A DNA stretch of 64,000 bases, from the NCBI RefSeq assembly GCF_007556815.1, contig NZ_CP041743.1, positions 1,550,001-1,614,000 on the forward strand, given 5' to 3'. This document shows, one piece after another, positions 42,034-50,906 of the stretch (its first letter is position 1; each line of letters begins with the position of its first letter). Position numbers and translations under genes: made by a program. The stretch comes from Paraburkholderia megapolitana. GTDB lineage: Bacteria > Pseudomonadota > Gammaproteobacteria > Burkholderiales > Burkholderiaceae. The notes below the pieces were generated by a model that saw nothing but the letters and a program-made list of their open reading frames with translations, made no database searches and was not told where the DNA came from.

Positions 42034-42092
42034 TGTTAACTTTAATGCCGTTGTGTTAACTTTATCCGCCTTCGCGAAATCGTCACGTTAAC
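42034..42092. promoter_or_regulatory. Three GTTAAC sites with 20-base phasing
   Basis: TGTTAACTTTA occurs at 42034-42044 and again at 42054-42064, exactly 20 bases apart, and a third GTTAAC lies at 42087-42092. The region lies between the SDR stop (42130) and the small-protein start (41837). The phasing suggests a cooperative regulator on one DNA face. AT content is locally higher. The regulator is unknown. Confidence 0.45.
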
Positions 42093-42129
42093 CGTGCACG
42101 CATGCTGAGGCGAACGCAGGAACCAAGAC

Positions 42130-42870
42130 CTAAAACGTTTCCTTGAACGGCCGCAAATCGACTTCCTGCGTCCATGCAGAAGGATGCTGACGATGCAGGG
42201 TCCAGTACATGTCGGCGATGGCATCGATGTTCAGCAGACCATTCTCGCCGCGCTCCGCGATCACACCGGGACGTGCCTGCCTGAGCCGCTCGCCGTCGAT
42301 GCCGCCGTCCACCACGACATGCGCCACATGCAGTCCCTGCGGACCGAACTCGCGCGCCATGCTTTGCGCGATCATGCGCACGCCTGCTTTCGACGATGCA
42401 AAGTGCGCGAAGCCCGGTTTGCCGCGCAGGCTTGCTGACGCACCGGTGAAGATCAACGTGCCGCCGCCCGACGGCGCGATACGCCGCGCCACTTCGCGTC
42501 CAACCAGAAACGCACCGAGCGGTCCGACGCGCCAGAAGCTTTCGAAATCGGCGGCGCTGAGTTCGGTGAACGGGACGTATCGGTTGTTGCCGGCGTTGTA
42601 GACGACGAGATCGGGCGGCGCGATGTCATCGCGTGGCGTCATCGCCTTGTCGAACAGCGCGAGCACGTCCGCTTCCTGGGTCGTGTCGGCAACGACGGCT
42701 TCCGCGGTGCCGCCCGCGTCAACGATCGCTTCAACCACCTGCGTCAGTTTCGCGAGCGTTCGACCTGCGACATACACGTGATATCCCTCGCGCGCGATGC
42801 GCTTGCACAGCGCTGCACCCAGGCCCACTTCCGCACCCACACCAACGACGATTGCACTCGATCGACTCAT
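42130..42870 (-). CDS. Short-chain dehydrogenase-like protein lacking the catalytic Tyr
   Basis: A 246-residue Rossmann protein. The cofactor region is VVGVGAEVGLGAAL, with Glu in the Gly-rich loop where classical SDRs have GxxxGxG. NNAG is replaced by YNAGNN. The YxxxK active-site motif reads F157-ASS-K161, so the catalytic Tyr is Phe. The flanking HVAHVVVDGGIDGER matches a known SDR subgroup that also lacks the Tyr. Oxidoreductase activity is therefore doubtful. GGAG precedes the start at 42870. It is downstream of the ALDH gene on the same strand, separated by a large hairpin. Confidence 0.75.
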   Translation of the reverse strand: MSRSSAIVVGVGAEVGLGAALCKRIAREGYHVYVAGRTLAKLTQVVEAIVDAGGTAEAVVADTTQEADVLALFDKAMTPRDDIAPPDLVVYNAGNNRYVPFTELSAADFESFWRVGPLGAFLVGREVARRIAPSGGGTLIFTGASASLRGKPGFAHFASSKAGVRMIAQSMAREFGPQGLHVAHVVVDGGIDGERLRQARPGVIAERGENGLLNIDAIADMYWTLHRQHPSAWTQEVDLRPFKETF

Positions 42871-42957
42871 GTTCAATGCTCCACGCATGCGAGCGGGCTA
42901 CCTGCTGGCCTGCGCTGTGAGGCGCTAGTCAGCATTGCAGCGGTATATCCAGGGGAG

Positions 42958-43005
42958 CCGGTGCGGCGGCTCGCGCAGCGTTCACTGCGCAAACCACCGC
43001 ACCGG
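42958..43005 (-). terminator. Nested hairpin between ALDH and SDR genes
   Basis: CCGGTGCGG (42958-42966) pairs with CCGCACCGG (42997-43005), enclosing a second stem GCGCAG/CTGCGC (42973-42978/42985-42990). It lies 16 bases after the ALDH stop. There is no T tract, but the stability and position suggest termination or attenuation. Confidence 0.55.
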
Positions 43006-43021
43006 TTATGTCACAGAAGGT

Positions 43022-44464
43022 CTAGCGATGCTGGCTGACGAACTTGGTAACCAGATACGCTTCCATGGCTTCGGTACCGCCTTCCGAGCCGTAGCCCGAA
43101 TCCTTGACGCCGCCGAACGGCGTTTCGGCGAGGCCGAGACCGTGGTGGTTGACCGAGATCATGCCGCTTTCGATGTCTTCCGAAAGCGCGGCCGCCGTCG
43201 ACGTCGAACGGGTGTACGCGTAAGCAGCAAGCCCATACGGCAGACGGTTGGCTTCGGCGATCACTTCATCGTAGCTGCTGAAACGATTGACCGGCGCAAC
43301 CGGGCCGAACGGTTCTTCGGTCAGGATGCGGGCTGAGAGCGGCGTGTCGACGAGTACGGTCGGCTGGAAGAAATAGCCTTCGCGTCCAATCCGCTCACCG
43401 CCGGCGAGCACCTTCGCACCGTGTTCGCGTGCATCGGCGACGAGCCGTTCCATCGCTTCGACGCGGCGGACATTTGCGAGCGGCCCCATCTGTACGCCAT
43501 CTTGCAGCCCGTTGCCGACCTTGATCGACTTGATCGTGGCGACGAAATGCTCGACGAACTGATCGTAGGCCGCGTCTTCGACGAGGAAGCGTGTCGGCGA
43601 AATGCACACCTGGCCCGCGTTTCTGATCTTGGCGGTGGCCAGCAATTTCGCTGCACGCGGAATGTCGGCGTCGGCAAACACGATAGCCGGCGCATGACCG
43701 CCCAGTTCCATCGTCGCGCGCTTCATGTGCAGGCCGGCCATTGCCGCGAGCTGCTTGCCCACAGCGGTCGAACCGGTGAACGAAATCTTGCGGATGACCG
43801 GATGCTCGATGAAGAACCGCGATACATCCGCCGGAACGCCGAACACGAGATTCAACACGCCGGCCGGCAGGCCTGCATCATGGAACGCGGCGACGAGCGC
43901 GGCGCAACTGGCCGGCGTTTCTTCCGGTCCCTTCAGAACGATCGAGCAACCCGCGGCCAATGCCGCCGATACTTTGCGCACTGCCTGGTTGAGCGGGAAG
44001 TTCCACGGCGTGAACGCAGCAACAGGGCCGACCGGTTCGCGCGTGACGACTTGTTGCACGGCGCCGCTGCGCGACGGGATGACGCGGCCATACGTGCGGC
44101 GTGCTTCTTCGGCAAACCAGTCGATCGTATCCGCGGCGGATAGCGTTTCGACCCGCGCTTCCGCGAGCGGCTTGCCCTGTTCCATCGTCATGATCGCGGC
44201 GACGGTTTCGAAGCGCGCACGCAGATTGTCGGCGGCGCGGCGCATCAGCTTGCTGCGCTCGTAAGCTGAAACTTTGCGCCATTCGGCGAAGCCGCGTTGC
44301 GCGGCCTGGGCAGCCTGTTCGAGTTCCGCTTCGCTGGCTAGCGCGAGGCGGCCGATCGCGACTTCGCTGGCCGGATTGATGACGTCGGTCTGCCGTGCGC
44401 CGGCATGCCAGGCGCCGTCGATATACAGCTGCGTGTCGGGATAAGAGGGTTGTGAGGTGCTCAT
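43022..44464 (-). CDS. Aldehyde dehydrogenase, alpha-ketoglutarate/succinate semialdehyde type
   Basis: A 480-residue NAD(P)-dependent aldehyde dehydrogenase. The catalytic Glu is in MELGGHAP and the nucleophile Cys in [14 protein letters not shown]; the cofactor region holds PWNFPLN and FTGSTAVG. From memory of Azospirillum alpha-ketoglutarate semialdehyde dehydrogenase, the blocks [28 protein letters not shown] and [15 protein letters not shown] are nearly identical, so it could perform the last step of the arabinose route. Succinate semialdehyde dehydrogenase is the alternative, and the two are hard to separate. It seems monocistronic, 24 kb from the arabinose operon. Confidence 0.85.
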   Translation of the reverse strand: MSTSQPSYPDTQLYIDGAWHAGARQTDVINPASEVAIGRLALASEAELEQAAQAAQRGFAEWRKVSAYERSKLMRRAADNLRARFETVAAIMTMEQGKPLAEARVETLSAADTIDWFAEEARRTYGRVIPSRSGAVQQVVTREPVGPVAAFTPWNFPLNQAVRKVSAALAAGCSIVLKGPEETPASCAALVAAFHDAGLPAGVLNLVFGVPADVSRFFIEHPVIRKISFTGSTAVGKQLAAMAGLHMKRATMELGGHAPAIVFADADIPRAAKLLATAKIRNAGQVCISPTRFLVEDAAYDQFVEHFVATIKSIKVGNGLQDGVQMGPLANVRRVEAMERLVADAREHGAKVLAGGERIGREGYFFQPTVLVDTPLSARILTEEPFGPVAPVNRFSSYDEVIAEANRLPYGLAAYAYTRSTSTAAALSEDIESGMISVNHHGLGLAETPFGGVKDSGYGSEGGTEAMEAYLVTKFVSQHR

Positions 44465-44652
44465 CGGTGCTTCGCTCCTTGGATAGTTCGCTGCATGTTA
44501 CCGCTGCTGCGTGAAAACGGCCTGGCTGCGGGTCGGGCGCCCGGCCCCCGGCGGACAGGGCCGGAAGAGCCGACAAGCCGCTATTTTCCTCCAAAAGCGG
44601 AAAGGCGGTTTGCCACGGCCGCAAGCGGCTGTAAGGAGCACCGAGCCTGCGA

Positions 44653-45045
44653 TCAGTCTTTCGGCGCGTACTGCATCTCGCCGTTGCCAAACGACCAGTC
44701 TTCGCGTTTCACGTCGACGAGGCTGATCCAGACGTCCGCTTTCCTCAGGCCGGTCTTCGCATGAATGCCGTCGGCGACCGCGCGATAAAACGCTTTCTTC
44801 ACGTCGACGGTTCGCCCGGCGTTCCACGTAACCTGGATAAAGACGATTCCTGGCGTGTACGAAATGCCGAGATAGCCTTCGGCGGGATAGATCAATTCGT
44901 CCGCGGCGTGGCGGGTAACGATCTGGAAGCGGTCGTGCTGCGGCACGCTGGCGACCTGGATCATCGCTTCATAGACCGCGTCGCTGACGCCGCGCACGAC
45001 TTCCGCCGAGGCGCTGCTGGAAAGATTGATGCGTACGAGTGGCAT
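44653..45045 (-). CDS. Tautomerase family protein
   Basis: A 130-residue tautomerase-fold protein starting MPLVRINLSS, so Pro becomes the N-terminal catalytic base after Met removal. AGGAG precedes ATG 45045. The size and the segment YSPGIVFIQVTW/KKAFYRAVADGI match the larger tautomerase-2 group rather than 4-oxalocrotonate tautomerase (about 62 residues). It is divergent from the LysR gene at 45198 and probably its target. Confidence 0.8.
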   Translation of the reverse strand: MPLVRINLSSSASAEVVRGVSDAVYEAMIQVASVPQHDRFQIVTRHAADELIYPAEGYLGISYTPGIVFIQVTWNAGRTVDVKKAFYRAVADGIHAKTGLRKADVWISLVDVKREDWSFGNGEMQYAPKD

Positions 45046-45169
45046 GGCGAACTCCTGCAAGATGTCGAAGCGGTAGCCAGCGGACGCGACGGTACGCTGC
45101 GTCTGATCTGCACTGGCAACCATTGAGCCATCAGATTAGACTTCAATCATGTAGTGCGGCAAGCGCATA

Positions 45170-45186
45170 ATTATCATCAAGATAAT
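45170..45186. promoter_or_regulatory. LysR-type operator between tautomerase and LysR genes
   Basis: ATTATC-ATCAA-GATAAT (45170-45186) is an inverted repeat with a T-N11-A core (T45172, A45184), the general LysR recognition form. It ends 11 bases before the LysR start, fitting autorepression and control of the divergent tautomerase gene. Confidence 0.55.
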
Positions 45187-45197
45187 GAGAGATAAGC

Positions 45198-46124
45198 ATG
45201 ATTGCAGAAGACCTCAGATCGTTCGTGACTGTCATCGACGAAGCATCGCTCACGCGTGCAGCCAATACGCTGTGTGTCACGCAGTCGGCGGTGTCGCGCC
45301 GCATCCAGCGGCTCGAGGAATCGCTGGGCGCGGAGCTGTTCGACAGAAACAGCAAGCCGCCGAAGGCGACTGCGCTTGCCCAGCGCATCTACGAATACGC
45401 AGTCCCGCTGCTGCGCGACCTCGATCGTTTGCTCGACATCCCTGCCGAGCATGCAGCGCCCGCAGGAACATTCCGTCTCGGCATGACGCAAGCAGTGGCC
45501 GATATCGTGCTGTTCGATGCGGTGATCGCACTGAAGTCCGCTTTCCCCGCGCTCGACGTCCGGCTGCATACCGACTGGAGCAGCGGCTTGCAGCAACAAC
45601 TGGCGCCCGGCAGCCTCGATGCCGCGGTACTGCTGTTGCCGCATGGACGCCCGCCCGCTGCCGGCACGGCCGGGCGTCTGATCACGACGCTCGATGTGGT
45701 GGTGGTGCAAAGCCGCAAGAAGCCGCTCGTCAAGGGGCGCACTGCGATCCGCTCGCTTGCCGCGCATACGTGGGTGCTGAATCCACACGGATGTGGCTAT
45801 CGCGCGGCACTCGAACGCGCCATGGACGATGCGGGGCACAGCCTGCGCGTCGGCGTCGATACGCACGGCACCGACATGCAGTTGCGTCTGGTCGCCGCAG
45901 GGCTGGGCCTGGGGCTCGTGCCACGCAGTGTCCTGCAGCGCAGTAGCCCGTATCGGGATCTTGTGGTGGTCAACGTCAATGATTTCGCGCTGCAGCTCGA
46001 TGTGTGGCTCGTGCATCCGCAGCAACTGGGCAATCTTCGGCGTGCGGTGGACCTGCTCGCCGATGTCGCAACGGAAACCCTCCGCAAGCATGACGCGGTG
46101 AAGAGAAAGCGGCCAGGCGTCTAA
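45198..46124 (+). CDS. LysR family regulator
   Basis: A 308-residue regulator. The winged helix is LRSFVTVIDEASLTRAANTL CVTQSAVSRRIQRLEE; the effector domain starts near residue 90 (TFRLGMTQAVADIVLFDAVI). The divergent target is probably the tautomerase gene, through the palindrome at 45170-45186. The DUF3311/symporter pair follows on the same strand after 177 bases and could be a second target. Confidence 0.85.
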   Translation: MIAEDLRSFVTVIDEASLTRAANTLCVTQSAVSRRIQRLEESLGAELFDRNSKPPKATALAQRIYEYAVPLLRDLDRLLDIPAEHAAPAGTFRLGMTQAVADIVLFDAVIALKSAFPALDVRLHTDWSSGLQQQLAPGSLDAAVLLLPHGRPPAAGTAGRLITTLDVVVVQSRKKPLVKGRTAIRSLAAHTWVLNPHGCGYRAALERAMDDAGHSLRVGVDTHGTDMQLRLVAAGLGLGLVPRSVLQRSSPYRDLVVVNVNDFALQLDVWLVHPQQLGNLRRAVDLLADVATETLRKHDAVKRKRPGV

Positions 46125-46301
46125 TGCCGGCTGCGTCTGGCCAGAAGACAAGCCGCCACGATTTCTACGATAATGCGCGCAGCCGCCGCAGAAGCGGCTC
46201 AGTTCGAATCGTTCGGACCGTTCGAACCATTAGGACCCTTACCACCACGCTGTTCTGTACCGGAGATTGCACTTTCCGTCGCAGATCTATCAGGAGGATT
46301 C

Positions 46302-46499
46302 ATGGAGCCCACCGATCAGGCCGGCCGTTCATGGCTATGGCTCATCTTGCTCATCCCGTACATCGCGCTGTTGTGGCTGCCGTTCTATAACGACGCGCGT
46401 CCTTCGTTTGCGGGCTTTCCGTTCTTCTACTGGTATCAGTTCCTCTGGGTGCCGTTGACGTCGCTCCTGATCTACGTCGTCTACCGGAGGATCAAATGA
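46302..46499 (+). CDS. DUF3311 small membrane protein
   Basis: A 65-residue protein starting MEPTDQAGRSWLWLILLIPY after AGGAGG, with two hydrophobic helices and a short basic end (YVVYRRIK). DUF3311 proteins accompany sodium:solute symporters as a likely small subunit. Its stop overlaps the symporter start by 4 bases (ATGA), so they are coupled. Confidence 0.85.
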   Translation: MEPTDQAGRSWLWLILLIPYIALLWLPFYNDARPSFAGFPFFYWYQFLWVPLTSLLIYVVYRRIK

Positions 46500-47971
46500 G
46501 CGATCTGAATCCCATCAATCCGGTGGCGATGAGCGTTTTCATCGCGTTCTTCCTGCTGGTCACCGTGGTCGGCTTCTTCGCCGCGCGCTGGAAACGCGGC
46601 GACCTGACGCAATTGCACGAATGGGGGCTCGGCGGACGACAGTTCGGCACCGTCATCTCGTGGTTTCTCGTCGGTGGCGATTTCTATACGGCGTACACCG
46701 TGATTGCCGTGCCGGCACTCGTGTATTCGGTGGGCGCTTATGGTTTCTTCGCGCTGCCGTACACGATCATCGTGTACCCGTTCGTGTTTGCCGTGATGCC
46801 GAGACTGTGGAAGATCTCGAAGGCGAAGGATCACATCACCGCGGCCGACTACGTGCAGGGCGAATACGGCGGCAAGTGGTTCCCCGCCGCCGTTGCACTG
46901 ACCGGCATCATCGCAACGATGCCGTACATCGCGCTGCAGCTGGTGGGCATGCAGGTCGTGATCAAGGGGCTTGGCGTGACCGGTGAACTGCCGCTGATCG
47001 TCGCCTTCGTGATCCTCGCGCTCTACACGTACACGAGCGGCCTGCGCGCGCCGGCGATGATCGCGTTCGTCAAGGACATCATGATCTATATCGTCGTGAT
47101 CGCGGCGATCTGGCTGATTCCGGTGAAGCTCGGTGGTTATGGTCATGTGTTCGATGCCGCCGACCAGTACTTCCAGGCGAAGGGCGGTGCGACCGGCATC
47201 CTGCTCAAGCCGACGCAGTTCACGGCGTATGCGTCGCTGGCGCTCGGTTCAGCGCTCGCAGCGTTCATGTATCCGCATACGATGACAGCGGTGTTGTCGT
47301 CATCATCCGCGGCGACGGTGCGCAAGAACGCGATCTTCCTGCCGGCCTATACGCTGCTGCTTGGTCTCATTGCGTTGCTCGGCTATATGGCGATTGCAGC
47401 GGGCGTGCACGTGAAGTCGGCCTCGGATGTCGTGCCGGCGCTGTTCACTACGCTGTTTCCGTCGTGGTTCGTCGGCTTCGCGGCGGCGGCGATTGCCATC
47501 AGCGCGCTGGTGCCCGCGGCGATCATGTCGATCGGCGCGGCTAATCTGTTCACGCGTAACCTGTGGCGCCCGCTCGTGTCGCCAAATATGACGTCGCAGG
47601 CGGAAGCGTCGACGGCGAAGATCGTTTCGCTCGCGGTGAAGTTCGGTGCGCTGGTGTTTATCGTCGTGCTGCCGACGCAGTATGCGATCGACCTGCAGTT
47701 GCTGGGCGGTGTGTGGATCCTGCAGATCTTCCCGGCGATCGTGTTCTCGCTGTACACGCGGCGGCTGAATACGCCGGGGCTGTTCCTCGGCTGGCTGGTG
47801 GGAATTGTGACCGGCACGGGGCTCGCGATCGTGCAGGGGCTCAAGCCGGTGTTCGCGCTGCATGTGGGCGGAGCCACTTACCCGCTGTATATCGGGTTGA
47901 TCGCGCTCGTGCTGAATATCGTTGTGACGTTTGTGGTGTCGATGGTGACGCCGAAGCGGTCTAGCGTATAG
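46496..47971 (+). CDS. Sodium:solute symporter (monocarboxylate MctP-like)
   Basis: A 491-residue SSS-family permease with about 13 helices. The opening WGLGGRQFGTVISWFLVGGD FYTAYT and LPYTIIVYPFVFAVMPRLWK are characteristic of the MctP/acetate-pyruvate transporter branch. The pairing with DUF3311 supports that branch. The substrate is probably a short monocarboxylate such as lactate, pyruvate or acetate; not proven. Inner membrane, Na+- or H+-coupled. Confidence 0.85.
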   Translation: MSDLNPINPVAMSVFIAFFLLVTVVGFFAARWKRGDLTQLHEWGLGGRQFGTVISWFLVGGDFYTAYTVIAVPALVYSVGAYGFFALPYTIIVYPFVFAVMPRLWKISKAKDHITAADYVQGEYGGKWFPAAVALTGIIATMPYIALQLVGMQVVIKGLGVTGELPLIVAFVILALYTYTSGLRAPAMIAFVKDIMIYIVVIAAIWLIPVKLGGYGHVFDAADQYFQAKGGATGILLKPTQFTAYASLALGSALAAFMYPHTMTAVLSSSSAATVRKNAIFLPAYTLLLGLIALLGYMAIAAGVHVKSASDVVPALFTTLFPSWFVGFAAAAIAISALVPAAIMSIGAANLFTRNLWRPLVSPNMTSQAEASTAKIVSLAVKFGALVFIVVLPTQYAIDLQLLGGVWILQIFPAIVFSLYTRRLNTPGLFLGWLVGIVTGTGLAIVQGLKPVFALHVGGATYPLYIGLIALVLNIVVTFVVSMVTPKRSSV

Positions 47972-48002
47972 CGAGTGGTTGTTGCTGCAGTTACAAAGAA
48001 AC

Positions 48003-48065
48003 CTGGAGCGGTTCATCTGGGGGGTATCCCCTGTAGAGGTGTCCAGAATCATTGGACCGCTCCAG
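48003..48065. repeat. 63-bp inverted-repeat element, possible IS remnant or terminator
   Basis: CTGGAGCGGT (48003-48012) and ACCGCTCCAG (48056-48065) are exact 10-bp inverted repeats. Between them is a second palindrome GGGGTATCCCC. It sits between a convergent symporter and a LysR gene. It may be a bidirectional terminator; the run TCTGGACACCTC on the minus strand also resembles ends of IS3-group elements. No transposase is present. Confidence 0.4.
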
Positions 48066-48117
48066 CAGCAGTACCTTTTCAACCCCCCGCATCCGGACAA
48101 CGTCTCTTTGAAATGGA

Positions 48118-49038
48118 TTAGCCGCCCGATTTCTTCTGCGACGGATGATTGGCAAACAGCTCGACGACCCAGTCCACGAACACACGTAATTTATTACTCA
48201 GGTGCCGGTTCGGTGGATACACGACCGACACAGGCATTGGCGGAAGATGCCATTGTTCGAGGCAAGGCTCCAGTTCACCGGATGCGATCAGTGGTGCAGT
48301 CATGAATGTGCCGCCACTGATAATTCCGAGTCCCGCTCTGGCGAGATCGGTACAGGTTGACACGTCGTTGCAAAGGACAGTTTTCTTGCCTTGAATGTCG
48401 ACCGTATCGTCGCCGTAACTGGCGACGATTGGAAATGGTCTTGCCGTGCTCGCTGAAATCATGCGAATCACCGTATGGTGAAGATCGATCTCGCGCGGGT
48501 GCTTCGGCTTACCGTATTTCTTCCAGTATTCCGGCGATGCGCATAGCCCGAAATGGCTGAAGCCGACTCGTCGGGCCACCAGTGATTGATCGGTCAATTT
48601 CCCGATACGGATTGCGCAGTCCACGTTGTCTCCAAACAGGTCGACTGGATTATCACTGGCACCAATCTCCAGATCGATGTCTGGATATTTTTCGAGAAAA
48701 TCCGGGAGAGCTGGAACGACAACCGAATGGGCAAGCGGGCGCGGAAGATCGATGCGCAGCCTGCCTTTCGGATTGGACCTGGCGCCGATCATGGCATTCT
48801 CCAGTTCCTCCAGTTCAGTCAGCAAGCGTACGGCTCGATCGTAATAGGCCGCGCCATCGGGCGTGACAGTGACGCGCCTGGTTGTGCGATTGAGCAGCTT
48901 CGTTGCCAGATCGTCTTCCAGCAACTGAACCAGTCGCGTCACAGTCGGCTTTTGAACGTTGAGGGTTTCGGCGGCCTTGGTGAAGTTTCCCGATTCCACC
49001 ACACGTACAAATGCGCGCATCGCGTCGAACTTATCCAT
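48118..49038 (-). CDS. LysR family regulator
   Basis: A 306-residue regulator of the broad group with N-terminus MDKFDAMRAFVRVVESGNFT KAAETLNVQKPTVTRLVQLLE. The effector domain has GRLRIDLPRPLAHSVVVPAL and IRIGKLTDQSLVARRVG, typical of LysR proteins next to oxidoreductases. It is divergent from the hypothetical membrane protein at 49319 and the quinone reductase at 49983, its probable targets. Confidence 0.85.
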   Translation of the reverse strand: MDKFDAMRAFVRVVESGNFTKAAETLNVQKPTVTRLVQLLEDDLATKLLNRTTRRVTVTPDGAAYYDRAVRLLTELEELENAMIGARSNPKGRLRIDLPRPLAHSVVVPALPDFLEKYPDIDLEIGASDNPVDLFGDNVDCAIRIGKLTDQSLVARRVGFSHFGLCASPEYWKKYGKPKHPREIDLHHTVIRMISASTARPFPIVASYGDDTVDIQGKKTVLCNDVSTCTDLARAGLGIISGGTFMTAPLIASGELEPCLEQWHLPPMPVSVVYPPNRHLSNKLRVFVDWVVELFANHPSQKKSGG

Positions 49039-49205
49039 GTATCCCTTTGCTCAATGGTTGGGCGCCGTCGTTCACCAGGATACTGCCATACAAAATCAGA
49101 ATAAAGACGGGCGAATCGCGCGGGCGTATGACCGGAGCCTGAGCTGTCCGGCATGATCAGCCTGTCTGATGTGAATAACTATCGATTCGAGGGGAATTCG
49201 ACAAC

Positions 49206-49221
49206 AATCTGTTAATAGATT
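49206..49221. promoter_or_regulatory. Putative LysR operator
   Basis: AATCT-gttaat-AGATT (49206-49221) is an inverted repeat in the 280-base divergent region between the LysR gene (start 49038) and the membrane protein gene (start 49319). It has a T-N11-A-like layout. Evidence is symmetry and place only. Confidence 0.35.
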
Positions 49222-49318
49222 CCGAGTTTCTCGTGATGACCCAGGTCCCTAGACTGTTTTCAACGACGGAGAAGATGTTCCGACGTCCACAGTTCATCAA
49301 GACCACGAGGGTCACACT

Positions 49319-49852
49319 ATGCAAACCACGTTTGAAGTTCCGGGCAACAAGACGACGCGGCCGGCGAGTTCGCGGAGCAGGTTGTCCCGCGCCGTGACCA
49401 TTGGAACGATCGCCGGCGTCGCGGCCGGTTTCATCGTTCTCGTTCCGGTTTTAATCCTGCAGCTGGCGCGTGGCGTCGGCGTCGTTCCCGAGATGCAGCT
49501 GGCGGCCAGCAGCGTGATGGGCATGTCCGCCTATGACGGCATTGCTGGATTGATCGTGGGAATCCTGCTGCACTTCTTCGTATCGATCCTCCCGGCGCTC
49601 GCGTACGGGCTCATTGCGTGGCGTCTGCCAGCGGTGAACCGCTGGGCATGGATCGGCGGTCCTGTGCTCGGCATTGCCGTGTTCTTCTTCATGGGCCTTG
49701 TCGTGTTGCCGCTCAGCGCTTTCACCACGCCCGCATCGGTAACGGCGATGCCCTATCTGCCTGCGCTCCTGATCCACATGTTCGGCCTCGGCCTGCCAAT
49801 CGCACTGTTGATTCAGCGCGGATGGGCCAAATCGGATGATATCCGCCGCTGA
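49319..49852 (+). CDS. Membrane protein of unknown function
   Basis: A 177-residue inner-membrane protein with four hydrophobic helices (GTIAGVAAGFIVLVPVLILQ; GIAGLIVGILLHFFVSILPA; WIGGPVLGIAVFFFMGLVVL; LPALLIHMFGLGLPIALLIQ) and short loops, after a basic N-terminus. The helix pattern is regular, but I do not recognise the family. It may be co-regulated with the quinone reductase 130 bases downstream. Confidence 0.7.
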   Translation: MQTTFEVPGNKTTRPASSRSRLSRAVTIGTIAGVAAGFIVLVPVLILQLARGVGVVPEMQLAASSVMGMSAYDGIAGLIVGILLHFFVSILPALAYGLIAWRLPAVNRWAWIGGPVLGIAVFFFMGLVVLPLSAFTTPASVTAMPYLPALLIHMFGLGLPIALLIQRGWAKSDDIRR

Positions 49853-49982
49853 TTGCGAGCACGCGGGTAAATCAGCACCGAAATGTATTCCCGATACCGC
49901 TAGACACCATTGCACTGGCATCAACTACCGTCCGCGCTGAACGCCGAACGAAAATCTTTTCTACGCAAAAAGGAAACACACA

Positions 49983-50837
49983 ATGATCGTCATTACTGGA
50001 GCAAATGGAAACCTCGGTCAACTGGTTGTCAAGAATCTACTGCAGGTGATCCCTGCAAATCAGATCGTTGCGGCAGTTCGCAATCCGGAAAAATCCGACA
50101 ACTTGCGCGCCCTGGGCGTCGAGGTGCGCGAGGCTGACTATGATCGACCGGAAACGCTAGTCGAGGCTTTTAAAGGCGCTGAGAAGCTGCTGCTTATCTC
50201 GGCGGTCGTACCGGGCGAACGACTCAGGCAACACCAGGCCGTGATCGATGCCGCGAAGCAAGCCGGTGTGAAATTTATTGCCTACACGAGCATGTTGCGC
50301 GCCGACACCTCCAGCCTGAATCTCGCGGGTGAGCATCAGGCAACCGAAGCGTATCTGAAGAGCGCCGGCATCGACTACGTGCTGCTGCGCAACGGCTGGT
50401 ACCTGGAAAATTCCACGGCGGTCATCGCTGCGGCGCTTGCCCAGGGCACGATTATCGGCAGTGCGGGACAAGGGCGATTTGCCTCGGCTACGCGTGCCGA
50501 TTACGCAGGTGCGGCTGTGACGGTGCTTACCCAGCCAGGCCATGCAAACAAGACCTATGAACTTGCGGGAAACCACGCCTTCTCGATGGTTGAATTTGCT
50601 GAGGAACTCTCAAGGCAGGCTGGCCGGCCCATCGTCTATAAGAATCTGCCGCCCGCCGAGTACGAGGCTACGTTGCTTGGCTTGGGGTTACCCAGGATGA
50701 TTGTCGATGTCATCGTCGACGCGGATATAAAGTCTTCGAACGGGGAGCTGGATAGTTCCTCGCGAGATCTGTCCCAGCTTCTTGGCAGAAGCACAACGCC
50801 TTTTTCCGAAGCGATCAGGGTCGCACTGCAATCGTGA
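49983..50837 (+). CDS. NmrA-like NAD(P)H:quinone oxidoreductase (QorB/YtfG type)
   Basis: A 284-residue atypical SDR. The cofactor motif is ITGANGNLGQLVVKNLL at the N-terminus, with AAVRNPEKSDNLRALGVEVR EADYD and YTSMLRADTSSLNLAGEHQA TEAYLKSAG, which match E. coli YtfG/QorB. NADPH-dependent reduction of quinones is the known activity. AAGGAAAC precedes the start. A LysR gene upstream in the opposite direction is the probable regulator. Confidence 0.8.
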   Translation: MIVITGANGNLGQLVVKNLLQVIPANQIVAAVRNPEKSDNLRALGVEVREADYDRPETLVEAFKGAEKLLLISAVVPGERLRQHQAVIDAAKQAGVKFIAYTSMLRADTSSLNLAGEHQATEAYLKSAGIDYVLLRNGWYLENSTAVIAAALAQGTIIGSAGQGRFASATRADYAGAAVTVLTQPGHANKTYELAGNHAFSMVEFAEELSRQAGRPIVYKNLPPAEYEATLLGLGLPRMIVDVIVDADIKSSNGELDSSSRDLSQLLGRSTTPFSEAIRVALQS

Positions 50838-50906
50838 TCTGACAGCCTGATTGCTCGATAGAGCACGCTATCGACATCCGGCACATTGAATCGACCTGGT
50901 GGAGCG

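Noticed and set aside
46195..46245. Short tandem-like TTCGAA/TTCGGACC repeat reading FESFGPFEPLGP
   Set aside because: Only two or three imperfect units in a non-coding gap; the downstream start with AGGAGG at 46302 excludes it from the DUF3311 protein.
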